Part shown: piece by piece, positions 36,001 to 44,771 of the stretch
How positions within the stretch are numbered: the stretch's first letter is position 1
Layout of the letters: each line of letters begins with the position of its first letter
Origin: Glycine soja
Lineage: Eukaryota; Streptophyta; Magnoliopsida; Fabales; Fabaceae
Length of the DNA: 64,000 bases
Direction: 5' to 3'
NCBI RefSeq assembly: GCF_004193775.1
Contig: NC_041019.1
Span: 11,456,204-11,520,203 of the forward strand
Made by a program: the position numbers and the translations under genes
Notes under the pieces: model-generated
Told to the model about the DNA's origin: nothing
The model's input: only the letters and a program-made list of their open reading frames with translations
Databases searched by the model: none

Positions 36001-36206
36001 TTTCTTGGCATTCACTTTTATCCTTGGTTTATAAGGCTGAACTATATTTAACCCTATTTTTCCTTTTTCCTGCTCTCTCTTCTCAATAATTCTGATGTTG
36101 TTCCGTGTCCTGTAGTTCATCGAGCTTCAAGAAGACCGGAAGCATTTCTGGAATTGGTTCAACTTCCAAAGATCCCGAACCTACAAAAAGGGTATTTTGG
36201 GGGTAG
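15009..36206 (+). CDS. ELOA: Elongin A (RNA polymerase II transcription factor SIII subunit A), 7 coding exons
   Basis: Exons: 15009-15197, 15291-15428, 30237-30315, 30631-30699, 30832-30907, 35910-35966 and 36116-36206 (stop TAG 36204-36206). They sum to 699 nt, 232 residues, with phases that join. The first exon carries the BC-box that binds Elongin C (TLVDLCVQKV) and the NVRYLGNVG and LEQILPHC segments of the Elongin A domain. Exon 2 (GRDLSPVTDKLWKKFFEKQF) completes it, and the tail ends in TKRVFWG. In other eukaryotes Elongin A-B-C promotes elongation and can act in a ubiquitin ligase. ATG 15009 is followed by a second ATG at 15012; an upstream in-frame ATG at 14991 is also possible. Oddities: intron 2 is 14.8 kb (LINE plus virus), intron 5 is 5 kb (gypsy), and the donor after exon 4 reads TTAACC. 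Using the GT one base earlier shifts frame and ends after 11 residues; a weak GT at 30724 would keep frame. Function may therefore be impaired. Confidence 0.85.
15673..15687. repeat. Target-site duplication of LINE-1, left copy
   Basis: GTTCCTCTCATAATT, identical to 30149-30163. It is followed directly by a T run (the LINE poly-A tail read on the + strand). Confidence 0.95.
15788..15799 (+). other. Viral primer binding site (initiator Met tRNA)
   Basis: TGGTATCAGAGC, continuing CTGAT, marks the origin of caulimovirid genomes where minus-strand synthesis is primed. The matching place in the right copy (around 22957-22968) has two mismatches in these 12 bases. Confidence 0.8.
15794..18168 (+). 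repeat. Viral inverted repeat, left arm
   Basis: Runs from CAGAGCCTGATGGGG to AACACAACTGAG and is the reverse complement of 20589-22963. The arms are equal in length (2,375 bp) and differ at a handful of sites, including one that makes a stop codon at 17443 in this arm only. Confidence 0.93.
16209..17372 (+). CDS. Pararetroviral movement protein, left copy (uninterrupted)
   Basis: 388 codons from the ATG at 16209 to TAA at 17372. The central part (about residues 90-260) has the look of the 30K movement-protein superfamily of plant viruses: alternating beta-strand-like stretches and the conserved LLD/D-type region around DMGIDAAVLMCLRD, followed by the SLGQGPIYFNCYPN and SLFLNIHFHG segments. 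These proteins line plasmodesmata so that virus can pass between cells. The open frame extends upstream to 16014 without support; I chose 16209 because the first convincing family-like sequence follows it. The next gene starts at 17359, overlapping by 14 bases. It differs from the right copy at a proline/serine site near residue 17 and at an isoleucine/leucine site in the FHG(I/L)D phrase. Confidence 0.75.
   Translation: MSRLLRSFSRISFRSNPSSLSSSRNSNLLNDQDNQTQEVAPKHNLFDEEVRFEDINQNMDDWNIPEIPQDQLYVPETIKDKHNFDYIIKTVENNIPLGQDVGEEFHLLSKNSIYEHSRKYKYLHIGCVEVAIKPLIDMGIDAAVLMCLRDIRHNQFEDSLIGTVETSLGQGPIYFNCYPNKTVSLMDRNILDSLFLNIHFHGIDMKEGSIPAALIYRIQYKVMNTCASRVLLKPQKRETTLFITDMTKANVSLPRKIKWDEVTLPERWVMDKATPSIPRPAPTIEHIKQDNFGKVEITFNRRNSFSSRIEASRSEYESARRSFSVRTRSIPVGLTKSESHNQFPTVNLQGLDTTSSIPRTTYNQEQEDDQKSIQSPTYSSMEPYDVI
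17359..19317 (+). pseudogene. Pararetroviral coat protein, left copy, two stop codons
   Basis: One frame from the ATG at 17359 (overlapping the movement-protein stop) to TAA at 19317, interrupted by TGA at 17443-17445 and TGA at 18475-18477. The C-terminal part has a lysine/arginine-rich stretch (about 19021-19130) and a complete zinc knuckle, CYNCGKQGHISKYC, near 19174, the hallmark of caulimovirid coat proteins and the part that binds nucleic acid. The first stop is absent in the right copy, which has TGG there, so it arose after the duplication. The second stop lies in the spacer, where no second copy exists to compare. Not translatable as it stands. Confidence 0.8.
19431..20321 (+). pseudogene. 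Pararetroviral protease region of the polymerase ORF
   Basis: 297 codons in a frame different from the coat protein. The N-terminal third is a charged coiled-coil-like stretch (TEINNLKREVKELRQQQE near 19621). An aspartic protease follows, with active-site ALFDTGADSNCI near 19861 and a second conserved flap-like EVILGTPFIRAL near 20060. It ends in TGA-bounded sequence just before the RT start, which lies in another frame; at least one frameshift therefore separates protease from RT. The linking sequence 19318-19430 also has stops. No complete polymerase can be read here. Confidence 0.75.
20341..20588 (+). pseudogene. Pararetroviral reverse transcriptase, N-terminal fragment only
   Basis: The frame carries the RT entry region (KARPIQMNEELLQYYQKEI, then LLDKGLIRKSKSPRSCATFY) and then runs into the rearrangement junction. 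The palm motif with the catalytic aspartates and the RNase H domain are absent from the window. A 30-base phrase at 20505-20534 is repeated at 20558-20587 with one mismatch, the second copy ending exactly where the inverted arm begins. The continuing open frame to 20748 is antisense coat-protein sequence, not polymerase. Confidence 0.8.
20589..21398 (-). pseudogene. Pararetroviral coat protein, right copy, C-terminally truncated
   Basis: Open from the ATG at 21398 without a stop for about 270 codons to the junction at 20589, where the frame passes into foreign sequence and ends at 20544. It corresponds to the first 40% of the left-copy frame and lacks the basic stretch and zinc knuckle. Where the left copy has its first stop, this copy has TGG. 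Confidence 0.8.
21385..22548 (-). CDS. Pararetroviral movement protein, right copy (uninterrupted)
   Basis: 388 codons, ATG at 22548 to stop at 21385, same length and layout as the left copy, with the 30K-type core intact. Preservation of both copies more likely reflects recent duplication than selection, since only a few base differences separate the arms. No promoter or viral transcript start was identified. Confidence 0.75.
   Translation of the reverse strand: MSRLLRSFSRISFRSNSSSLSSSRNSNLLNDQDNQTQEVAPKHNLFDEEVRFEDINQNMDDWNIPEIPQDQLYVPETIKDKHNFDYIIKTVENNIPLGQDVGEEFHLLSKNSIYEHSRKYKYLHIGCVEVAIKPLIDMGIDAAVLMCLRDIRHNQFEDSLIGTVETSLGQGPIYFNCYPNKTVSLMDRNILDSLFLNIHFHGLDMKEGSIPAALIYRIQYKVMNTCASRVLLKPQKRETTLFITDMTKANVSLPRKIKWDEVTLPERWVMDKATPSIPRPAPTIEHIKQDNFGKVEITFNRRNSFSSRIEASRSEYESARRSFSVRTRSIPVGLTKSESHNQFPTVNLQGLDTTSSIPRTTYNQEQEDDQKSIQSPTYSSMEPYDVI
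22943..24218 (-). pseudogene. Pararetroviral ORF upstream of the movement protein, broken
   Basis: Two pieces. The longer (23848 to 22943, 301 codons) is rich in aromatic residues (FDPAGYNYWDYIDAW, FPNWFLQWWNYFGPI) and ends in WWSQSLMGK at the place where the left copy has its primer site. The shorter (24218 to 23874) is Ser/Thr/Gln-rich. Between them are a frame change and an in-frame TAG near 23863, so one original ORF seems to have been broken twice. I recognise it as a protein type found beside movement proteins in plant endogenous pararetroviruses but cannot give a function. The left genome copy does not include it. Confidence 0.6.
24275..27978 (-). pseudogene. LINE-1 ORF2: endonuclease and reverse transcriptase, many frameshifts
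   Basis: Starts at the ATG at 27978, overlapping the ORF1 stop as ATGA. The apurinic-type endonuclease is seen from 27978 to about 27230 (ILGDFNNVRNPSERLG, FTWYKPNGSAKSKIDRFLVS, NFSDHCPIILRS). The RT follows at about 26660-25830 (SPGPDGLNFKF, YRPISLIGCIYKIVSKLLA, LQYADDTIFF), then a zinc-knuckle-like RT-associated domain with CPFC near 24660. The frame changes at least six times and has stops, so the protein is dead. A C-run plus (CA)n at 27799-27830 interrupts the endonuclease. Confidence 0.88.
27799..27830. repeat. Poly-C / (CA)n microsatellite inside LINE-1 ORF2
   Basis: About 17 C followed by eight CA units, where LINE-2 has ordinary coding sequence, so it is a late expansion in a dead ORF. 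Confidence 0.95.
27975..30068 (-). pseudogene. LINE-1 ORF1: RRM-type RNA-binding protein, frameshifted
   Basis: The N-terminal part carries an RRM-like domain (SFYFTRFSDD near 29960, then RRYGFARFKEVKDAHKLA near 29830). A DUF4283-like middle follows (DDMVFLLRLTD, WVHCWGIPLVAWDRKYI near 29200), then a long polar tail ending at the TGA at 27975-27977, which overlaps the ORF2 start. ORF1 proteins of plant L1 LINEs coat the element RNA. At least three frame changes are present. Confidence 0.8.
30149..30163. repeat. Target-site duplication of LINE-1, right copy
   Basis: GTTCCTCTCATAATT, identical to 15673-15687. Only 73 bases separate it from Elongin A exon 3. Confidence 0.95.
31384..35760 (-). 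mobile_element. Ty3/gypsy retrotransposon, heavily decayed
   Basis: On the - strand in order: a gag piece (35619-35395, MKGESLNWYKWM and a WPSFLRVLEQCFG segment), protease/linker remnants (34.3-34.7 kb), the RT C-terminal half (33601-33362, HHFRKGVNPDANKVEAI and LGLTGFYRRFVRYY), an integrase zinc region (32895-32614, HHSPTRGHLGRKPT), the integrase core (32440-32094) and the C-terminal region (32124-31700, RTIQANLSKTKQRMKARA). This order, RT before integrase, is the gypsy order. Stops and frameshifts are frequent. Related phrases (GCATTGATAGTGGGCCGAA near 31440 and GCATTGATGGTGGGCTGAA near 35724) may be remnants of both ends. It lies in Elongin A intron 5, antisense to the gene. Confidence 0.8.
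34864..35345. repeat. Array of imperfect palindromes around CAACGGAATC
   Basis: At least ten half-palindromes of the type CACAATGGAATCGTGATTCC occur in both orientations, for example GGAATTGTGATTCCGTTGTG near 34996 and ACAACGGAATCGTAATTCTG near 35141. Copies are diverged and unevenly spaced. No protein is supported despite several short open frames on both strands. It lies inside the decayed gypsy element. Confidence 0.75.
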
Positions 36207-37369
36207 ACTGTGAAAGATAGCAATGCCATGTATCATGATTTTCTTTTAAATGTTAACATTTATCTCCGCAATAAGGAAAATAAAATGACTTCTATTTCTC
36301 AGCTAAGCAATTTTACTTTTGCATGCATTTATGTTTGCTGCATAGATAGATAGAATTGAAGCGTAGTATGCATGGTCATTATTGTAATATATTGACATCC
36401 ATGTATCAATAAAATTTCCGTTATTTTTCATATCAGATGTTTATGGTGTAGATGCTGGCATGGGGGAGTCTAGGTTTGTTGTTCACCAGTTAGTGAGCCA
36501 GTTTCAATTTAAATAGGGAGGAGGAAATTTGCATGTTTTATTTTGTTTTTCTTCAAAATGTTTGTTGCTTTTAAGTTATCTACTTGTCTTTCTCAACCTT
36601 GATTTGTATAATTGTATGCTTAAATAGTTCCATAAATCAATTTCCGGTGCATAGAAACTTTTAAAAAAATTCACAACACTTTGAAAGTTTGGTAACCCGG
36701 GGATGAATTTTCGCAAAACAAATGGACGTACCTGTTGTTATAGCGACAAAAGTGTGATACATTGTGAGTGAATGCTTGCTTTTTTATTTAATTTAAAGTA
36801 CTCAACAGGATGCATAATTGTATTTAATGTTTTCAGACCATATCCATGGATACATGATAATAGGGTGTCTCTAATGCAAGTTTCTTAAGGGGTTTCTTGC
36901 ACAAATAAAATAATTTCTTGTGATTTTCATTGTGTTATGTCATTCTTAAGAAAATTTTAAAAAATTACATTTCTATATTTTTTTTATTTTTACTTAATTA
37001 TGATTCAAATAAAATAATTAATTCAATTTTTGAATTATTACGTATAAAAATATTAAATATTAGAAATTGATGAACATTTACTCTATTTTCTTTATTATAA
37101 ATTTAAAATAATGATAATTCACAATACATAATAATATTCAATTAGAAAACAATGAGAATTATATAACATTAAAAAGAAATACAAAACGATGAAAATACAT
37201 TTTCATAATCATAGATAATTAAATACAATGACATTGAAAATAACAAAAAAAAATACATAACGGTGAAAAATACATAACTTTGTATAAAATTAATTTTCAT
37301 TATTTTTTTCCAAAACATTTTCAAATATATTCAATTAGATTTTCCTAAAATTGGTAATGTTTTTCTATG
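36207..37369. other. Downstream of Elongin A, no gene seen
   Basis: Presumably begins with the Elongin A 3' untranslated region. AT-rich, with runs of A/T, and no open frame with recognisable content. Confidence 0.4.
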
Positions 37370-38800
37370 TCATGAACCTTGCTCTCCTTTGGAGGTAAGA
37401 TGATTTGAAGTTGGGATGAGCACCCAAAGATATTTCGTTTGTCGAGATGTCATTACTTTGTCCTCGACAATCATTTTATGCAATACGGTACATGCATAAA
37501 TTATATTCTTCATTGTATGAGCATCCAAAAATGTGTCAGGCAACGTATAATAGCAGATCGAGATTGGAGCACTCCAAACGCATATTCTACATCCTTTCTT
37601 GCTGATTCTTATCATTGTGTAAATATTTTTTTCTTTTCTCCTTGTGGCATTGAGATGGCTTTACAAATGTAGCAAAGTTTGGATAAATGTCATTTGCTAG
37701 ATAATATCCCATATCATATTGGGTTCCACACACTATGTATTGCAATGCAAACACGCATTTTGACAAAACTTTATTCAACACATTAGATGAATTTAACATA
37801 GTAATGTCATTATTTTAAATTGGGGTGTCAAAAAATGCATGTCAAATCCACAAGTCTTTCAGTATGATTGTTGGGTTAACATGATTACCTCAAAAAAATT
37901 GGTCTTTCCATACAACTGGACAATTTTTTCATTCCCAACGCATATTCTACATCCTTTCTTGCTGATTCTTATCATTGGGTAAATATTTTTTTTCTTTTCT
38001 CCTTGTGGCATTGAGATGGCTTTACAAATGTAGCAAAGTTTGGATAAATGTCATTTGCTAGATAATATTCCATATCATATTGGGTTCCACACACTATGTA
38101 TTGCAATGCAAACACGCATTTTGACAAAACTTTATTCAACACATTAGATGAATTTAACATAGTAATGTCATTATTTTAAATTGGGGTGTCAAAAAATGCA
38201 TGTCAAATCCACAAGTCTTTCAGTATGATTGTTGGGTTAACATGATTACCTCGAAAAAATTGGTCTTTTCATACAACTGGACAATTTTTTCATTCCCAAC
38301 GCATATTCTACATCCTTTCTTGCTGATTCTTATCATTGTGTAAATATTTTTTTTCTTTTCTCCTTGTGGCATTGAGATGGCTTTACAAATGTAGCAAAGT
38401 TTGGATAAATGTCATTTGCTAGATAATATTCCATATCATATTGGGTTCCACACACTATGTATTGCAATGCAAACACGCATTTTGACAAAACTTTATTCAA
38501 CACATTAGATGAATTTAACATAGTAATGTCATTATTTTAAATTGGGGTGTCAAAAAATGCATGTCAAATCCACAAGTCTTTCAGTATGATTGTTGGGTTA
38601 ACATGATTACCTCGAAAAAATTGGTCTTTCCATACAACTGGACAATTTTTTCATTCCCAGTGCTTACAATCAATGAAACCTAACATACTCGGAAAGTCAC
38701 GCGTCGATCCCATTTGTAGTAATCTTTCAATATTTTTATTTTTAAGCCTCCTCAGGTACTCATCTCGAAATGTTGCACAAATTCCTAATGTTGAACCTGC
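37370..38800 (-). pseudogene. PIF/Harbinger transposase relic with internal tandem triplication
   Basis: On the - strand, phrases typical of the Harbinger nuclease C-terminal half: GFIDCKHWEWKNCP-like (near 38670), GTQYDMGYYLANDIYPNFATFVK (split here as GTQYDMGYYLAND and IYPNFATFVK, near 37720), then DAHTMKNIIYACTVLHKMIVED (HTMKNIIYACTVLHKMI near 37480). A ~361-bp stretch covering the middle is present three times in tandem. The frame is broken between these phrases. No terminal inverted repeats were identified. Confidence 0.75.
37577..38658. repeat. Three tandem copies of a 361-bp unit
   Basis: Units 37577-37936, 37937-38297 and 38298-38658, each starting AACGCATATTCTACATCC and ending TTTTTTCATTCCC. 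They are near-identical: a few differences, such as CATTGTGTAAAT against CATTGGGTAAAT and one extra T in a T run. Confidence 0.95.
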
Positions 38801-38829
38801 ACCGCTGGTTTTAATTATGGCAAATCATT

Positions 38830-41800
38830 AACAATGCAAATTGAAAGGATGATGGGTTTAAGTGATGGCTAACAATTCTGCTTAAGTGTTTTAGTGTTTA
38901 TTATTTTGAGAAGTAAAGATCTTTTTTCATTTTGAGTACCTCAGAATGATGCTAAGAAAGGTTTAGAGAACTGATGTTAGAGTTGAAAACTCAAAAGAAC
39001 TCTTGAAGCCCATCAGAATGATGAAGTTTGCTTCCCTCTACGTACCTAGTTCTTGGCAAGATATTAAACAACAAGGCCTTAAATAGAATATTCAGCAAAG
39101 CCTACATGAAGAGCATCAAGGTTTAGAATGAAGTTATGCAGAGTCTACATTAGAATGATGAAGACCTTGACTCTGAGTTTCTGAATATCATAATGATTCA
39201 GAAAGGCTCAGAATGTATCACTTGAACAATATTGGTAGACTAAACTATGACAGTTCTTTACCCTCCATATGTTGCCACAATCACTGAAGGCACATCACAA
39301 AAGAAGAACCAACTGTATAAGAAGATGCAAGATTGTTGAATGATGAAGTTTTCCATGGGAAGCACTGATGTGAAGCATTAGATTGAAGGACTAAAGAAAT
39401 CTGCTCAGTCTGACCTTGGATAGAACACTAACACACCAACAACATAAAATTCTACTAAGTCTTTATGAAGTAATCAGCTTCAAAATGCTTCAAAGGTTTG
39501 AGGAAGTGTTAAGAGTGGATTCTTGAGAATGAGATATCAATCTGAACTTCATTAAGGGAATTCATCAAAGTATGGATTCATTTTTAGCGAACATCTGAAA
39601 GGTTATTCTAATGGTTCTTCAGAATGCCCATTAGAAAGGTTCCTCGGAATGGATCCCCAAAATGGTTTTGTCTGCTATCACATCATGACAACTAGAAAGT
39701 GAACCTACTTGCTCCAGAAGTGTGTCAATTGTGTGGATCCCACTACAACAGTCTATTGGGAGCTTTAAGAGGCTTTTTTGAAGGCTATGAAGAACAAGGT
39801 GAAGCATTCCAAATTTGCAACACACCGTGTTAGATATTTGAGTGAGAAATATGTGTTTTAGCTTCAACCCTCTCTGTGAAATTGGCCTATTGTATTGTGC
39901 TTTCGAAGCTTGTAAATAATCTTAGATAGAAGTGTGAAATTAAGTTCTTGAGTGGAATCCCTCTTCTAAGGAGAAAATCTGTAATCTGTGTAGTTAATCA
40001 CAGACCCTTTTTTATAAAGTTCAGAATGGCTGGCAAAAGAGAAATCAAGTGGTGTAGTTGGTTTAATTAAGGCTAGGATGAAGTCTAATGAGGAATTGGC
40101 AGGTTTTTGAAACCCAGTGGTTTGTTGGCCTAGTATTGTACTGATTGTGTTAGTGAATTTTCATCTTTAAGGGTGACGATTGGACATAGCCCAAAGTTTA
40201 GGTGAACCAATATTAAAACCTTTGTGCACCCTTCCCTTTTCTTTTTCTTTACTTTACTTTGCACAAATATGAAAATTGGTTTTGATCAAATCATTAAAGT
40301 TGTTATCTTTCCATCTTAACAATAGAACTAAACTTTGTTTTACCTTTATTAATCAACTATCTTAGAAACAAAAGCTTTAAACTTAAAAAGAATTGTTTTT
40401 TTAGAACTAGTGCCTTTTCATTGTTAGCAACTCGAATTTCCATTGTGAGCTCACTCTTAATTTTGAACAAATTCATTCTAAACTATCTTTAGAAACCCCA
40501 ATTCAACAAAGAAGCTTAAAAGTTTTCAAAAGCTCAATTCAACCCCCTTTCTTGTGGTATTTTAGTCACTTCAATTGGCATCAAAGCTTAACTCTTAGGG
40601 TTAAGCACACTTGACGAACATCCTAGAAGAAGTGATGGCTAGACAACTCCCACAGTGTTTATACCTGAATGTGCCTCAACCAACAGGTCTCTTAGCTTTG
40701 ATGGAAAAAACTTATACAGCTAGAAAGGTAAAATGAAGCTACTCCTGGAGTTTTGGGATGTAGACTTGTGGGACATCATACGAACTGGTTCCTTCATACC
40801 AAAGAAAAAAAACCAAGCTAGAATTGAAATAGACAAACCAAAAACAAAATGGACCTTCGATGAGAGGGCCAAAGTTCTTTTGAAACTCTAAAGCCAAGTT
40901 CTTTCTCACATGTGCTTCAAGTAGATCAACATATGACAAAAAAGAAGAGTGCAAAACAACACAACAAATCTAGAACACACTCAGAACAATACTTAAGAGT
41001 AGATTAGGTAAAAGACTCAAAGGTTAATATTTTAACCCACAAGTTTGAGATGTTTAAAATGCAAGAACATGATTGCATAGAAAAGATGTTCACAAGGTTC
41101 ACTACTATAGTGAATGAACTTAATGCTTTGGGAGAAAAATATACAACACATCAAAGGATCAAGAAGATTTTGAGGAGTTTACCCAAAATCTGGAGACCAA
41201 AAGTCACTACCATAAAAGAAGCCAAGAATATGAAAACTTTGGCTATGGGCTATGGGCTATGGATGAAATTATTGGCTATGTGAAAGTTCATGAACAAAAG
41301 CTGATGGATGAGATGCAACTACCTAAAGGGAAGATTATAACTCTCAAGGCTTCTCAGTAAACGAACCCAAAGCGTCAACCGAAAGTACTAAGCTCAACAA
41401 TAGCTTCTGATGTTGAGAACAATGATAATGAGCTTTCTGAGGAATATGAAGAAGAACTGGCATTCCTAACCAAAAGAGTGCAAAGATTGCTTAGAAGAAG
41501 AAAAAGGCCAAGAAGGAATTTCTCCAAAAGAGACTTCCACTAAGGAGAAAATTCTAGACAAGTCAGATGCTTTGAGTGCAACTAACCTGGCCACTTCAAA
41601 ACTAATTACCCTTTCCTTAATAAAGACTTCAAGTGGAATGATCCAAAGAAGAAGGAAATGATGGCTACATGGGACGATACAGACTCATCATCCTCATAAA
41701 AAGATGAAGAGCATCCAATCAACCTATGCCTCATGGCAGGCCCAAAAAAATATGAGGTATTTGATTCTTAAAGTGATTTGTATTTTTCTAATTAGAAAGC

Positions 41801-42809
41801 TTTAGAACTAGCCTTTGATAACTTACTTGAGGATTCCTATATTTTAACTCATAAATGTGCTCGTTTGAAAGAACAACTTTCTAATGCTCAAAAAGAAAAC
41901 TCATAATAGACAATGAAATGCTTAAAAAAAACTCATTGTCTGCAAGAATCTAATTTCAAGCTTTCTGAACAGTTAAAACTAAGAAGGAAGACAATTGCAA
42001 AAGGAGTTATCTCTTTTGATGAAACTCAACTTGAAATTGAAAACAAAGTTTTGAAAGAAAAAAGTTGAGGAAACTTTCAAAATATTTAGCTAAGTTTGTA
42101 GCTGGAACAAAAAATTTGGATAAGTTAGTTGGAGTCCAAAGGAGTTTTTATGAAAGAATTCGTTTAGACTTCAATAAGAATCCTCAGAAATTTTTTCAAA
42201 AGCCTAAAAAATTTAGAAAGGCTAAAAGGAAATGCTCTAACTGTAACATATAAGGACACCAGACCTTATAATGTTACAAAAAAAGGAACATTCCCTTCAA
42301 AAAGGTGACTAACACATAAGGACCCAAGAAACTATAAGTACCTAAAACCTTACTACTTTTTGATGTAGGAATGTTTGCTCCACAACAAGAGGAAAGAGTT
42401 GTGGTTCTTGGACAATGGATGCTCCAGACATATGACTGGAGACAAAAACAAATTCCTCGACCTTTAGAAGAGAAGGATGGAGGGTCTGTTGCTTTTGGAG
42501 ATAATAGAAAATCCCTCATCAAAAGAGCAAGTAAAATAAGTAAATCAAACTCTACTCAAATTGAAAATGTTTATTATGTAAAAAGGGTTGAAACATAATT
42601 GTCTAAGCATAAGTCAACTATGTGATAATGGCTATAAAGTTAAGTATGAACCCAATGCTTGTTTGATTAAAGAAACATCAACTAAAAAGGTCATATTCTT
42701 TGGTCTAAGAGAGAGAAACCTCTATAGGATTTGTCTAGAATCTTTACCAACCCAATCCTGTTTAGCAGCCTTTGAAACTGATAAGTGGCTATGGCATAAA
42801 AGGGTAGGT
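38830..42809 (+). mobile_element. SIRE-like Ty1/copia retrotransposon, 5' part, decayed
   Basis: A long noncoding stretch (about 38830-40573), probably the LTR, is followed by a primer-site-like TTGGCATCAAAGC at 40575 and gag from the ATG at 40635. Recognisable pieces: gag (MKLLLEFWDVDLWDII near 40734; a UBN2-type region at 41050-41283), a CFECN..GHFK knuckle near 41571, a second knuckle near 42232, protease (WFLDNGCSRHMTGD near 42405) and the pre-integrase WLWHKRVG near 42787. It is cut there by a Cassandra-type LTR. The many stops show it is old. The left border is approximate. Confidence 0.7.
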
Positions 42810-43130
42810 TGTAACACCCTAACGAATCACACCGGAATGAGAGGGATCCAAAGGTTGTGCAGGTATTGGACTGTACAGTTGAAGATGACTTAAAGGAATT
42901 AATTGGTACTACCTATACCAACAAGATGCATTTACTTTTCGGTAGCCTACTACATAAAAACTTCACAGTTAAGCATGTTTGGCGTGAAGTAGTTATAGGA
43001 TGGGTGACCTTTGGAAAAGTTTCCTAGCAAGCGTGTGAGTAAGGACAAAGCATGTTGAAAATTCTCGTGTTGATTTGTAGGGATAGTCATTGATCATAGA
43101 AGCATGAGAAGCAGATTATCGATAAGGTTT
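42810..43130 (+). mobile_element. Cassandra-type TRIM solo LTR carrying 5S rRNA sequence
   Basis: Starts TGTAACACCC. Its middle (about 42950-43025) matches the 3' half of plant 5S rRNA, with CACAGTTAAGCATGTTTGG (the internal C-box region) and TAGGATGGGTGACC. Cassandra elements are known for LTRs containing 5S promoters. A second, better bounded copy lies at 51779-52238. Here it interrupts a copia integrase region. The right edge is not resolved. Confidence 0.7.
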
Positions 43131-43608
43131 CATCATGTTAATGTATTTAGTTTCATTGTGTTAATGTATGTTGCAAATCATGTTTCATCGTATTAATGTA
43201 TGTTTCTTCAGTAGAACTAATGCTTGGTTGGCCAATAATGGTCAACCGTTGGACATGTTGACATTTTCTGGTTGTACCCAGGTTGTAACAGTGATGAGGT
43301 GCACGAACTGACAAGAATGAGGTGATTGCTCAAATGTGAAATCAAGTTATTCCCTGATTTCATTGTTTTTATTTAATTCCAATCAACTTGGACATTCAAA
43401 AGATATTTGATATAAATCTCTCTCAAATTTTGATATTTTGTGCATTGGCAGATATGCTTATCCTTGGTGGAAGGAAAAAATAATTAATTCTCAAATTAAT
43501 TTGAATTTTAATTCAGTTAGTTGTAATCCCTCTAACTTGAATTAAATATTTCTCAAGTTTCTGTGTTTTGCATTATATTTTAGTTATTATGTGATATTGG
43601 TAGAACAG

Positions 43609-43674
43609 GCTGAAAGAGAAGTGGAATTGGAGCACAAAGCAGTTGAGTCATCCACTGCACTTGCAAGGATACAA
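43609..43674 (+). pseudogene. Captured golgin exon (golgin candidate 1 / golgin-84-like)
   Basis: 66 bases, phase 0 at both ends, with AG before and GT after, encoding 22 residues beginning AEREVELEHKAVESSTALAR. I recognise this as the coiled-coil exon of plant golgin candidate proteins, Golgi tethers. No neighbouring golgin exons are present, so it is a fragment moved here with its splice sites. Confidence 0.65.
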
Positions 43675-43978
43675 GTAATGTAAGCCCTTACTGTGGTTTA
43701 ACCTTTGAATGAAGTGCAAAACATATTAAAGCACTGTTTTTTGTTTGGTTTTTGTCATATGTCATTAGTTTATATCATGATTGAATTGATATACTAGCTG
43801 CATGTCAAGTTGTCTATGCAGCTAAAAAATTCTATATATGAACTTCGTAATCTAGAGCTTGTACTGAAACATGTAATCGGATTCTAAGCACAGGTAGAAA
43901 TTTATTGTGGAGATTTTTTTTTAAAATAACGTATTTAGAATGCTAGTATCCAAGCCTTGCGATATTTTCAGGCAGCTA

Positions 43979-44330
43979 TCACTGTCAGTTACTTATGGGA
44001 TTGCATTTTTGTGATATTTTGACACATCTTTTTGTGCTAGCCTATTTACTTAGAGATCAGGTTGGCTGGAGCATTTTTGGGCTACTATGGGTAGGTCATA
44101 TTGCATTTGGCATCCTTGAAGGGACAATGACAAAGATTACTTTGATTGATCAGGTTGGCTTCATACTATTTGTATTGCACAATAAAACAATTTCTTAACA
44201 AAGCAATTTTGTTATGGGATTATATTTGCACAGGCTTTGGGCATGAACGTGGTGAGGATGGCTGATAAGCCTGAGTACAATGTGAAATTTCTTCTTGCCT
44301 ATATCTTTGCACTAGCTGGAACCTTCTAGT
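43979..44330 (+). pseudogene. Unidentified membrane-protein gene fragment, two exons
   Basis: An open stretch reading LLRDQVGWSIFGLLWVGHIA and ILEGTMTKITLIDQ ends at a GTTGGC donor near 44153. After a TTGCACAG acceptor near 44234 it continues ALGMNVVRMADKPEYNVKFL and ends with a stop after ALAGTF near 44330. The hydrophobic segments suggest a membrane protein with its C terminus here. I do not recognise the family. The upstream part of the gene is absent. Confidence 0.45.
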
Positions 44331-44771
44331 AACTAGCAGCACGTTGCATGTCCTATAGTACACTATAGCTATGCTTGGGTATGGAGAGGAAAATGAGACA
44401 ATTGTGTTGGAGTTGACATATAACTATTGTGTCACTAAATACTCCAAGCGAAATGCTTATGCACAAGTTGGGGTGGGGAGGGAGTTGAATTTGTGCTTAT
44501 TTGCTTCTCTCATTCGGCATTAGTCACAAGTCACAACACTGAAATAGTTGTTGACCTTTTAATTAATGTCAACTCTATGTGACCCACATAATTTGGGCCC
44601 ACAAACTATGATGCAAAAATTATACTATTTTCTACATTCCTAGCAGAGGGACATGAAGCATGCCTTTTTGTTTTTATCCTTGTGTTGGTGTCCGTGCCTA
44701 ATCATTTATGTATATATGTATAGTTAATTTATCGTCCAATAACAATAATTAAATTTTCAATAAGGCTATTA

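Noticed and set aside
37372..38521. Three repeated short ORFs as a gene family
   Set aside because: They are the same Harbinger transposase segment in three tandem copies, with no complete start-to-stop gene.
42950..43025. A 5S rRNA gene
   Set aside because: Only about half of a 5S sequence, diverged, without the proper 5' half, inside an LTR beginning TGTAACACC. A Cassandra-type element explains it.
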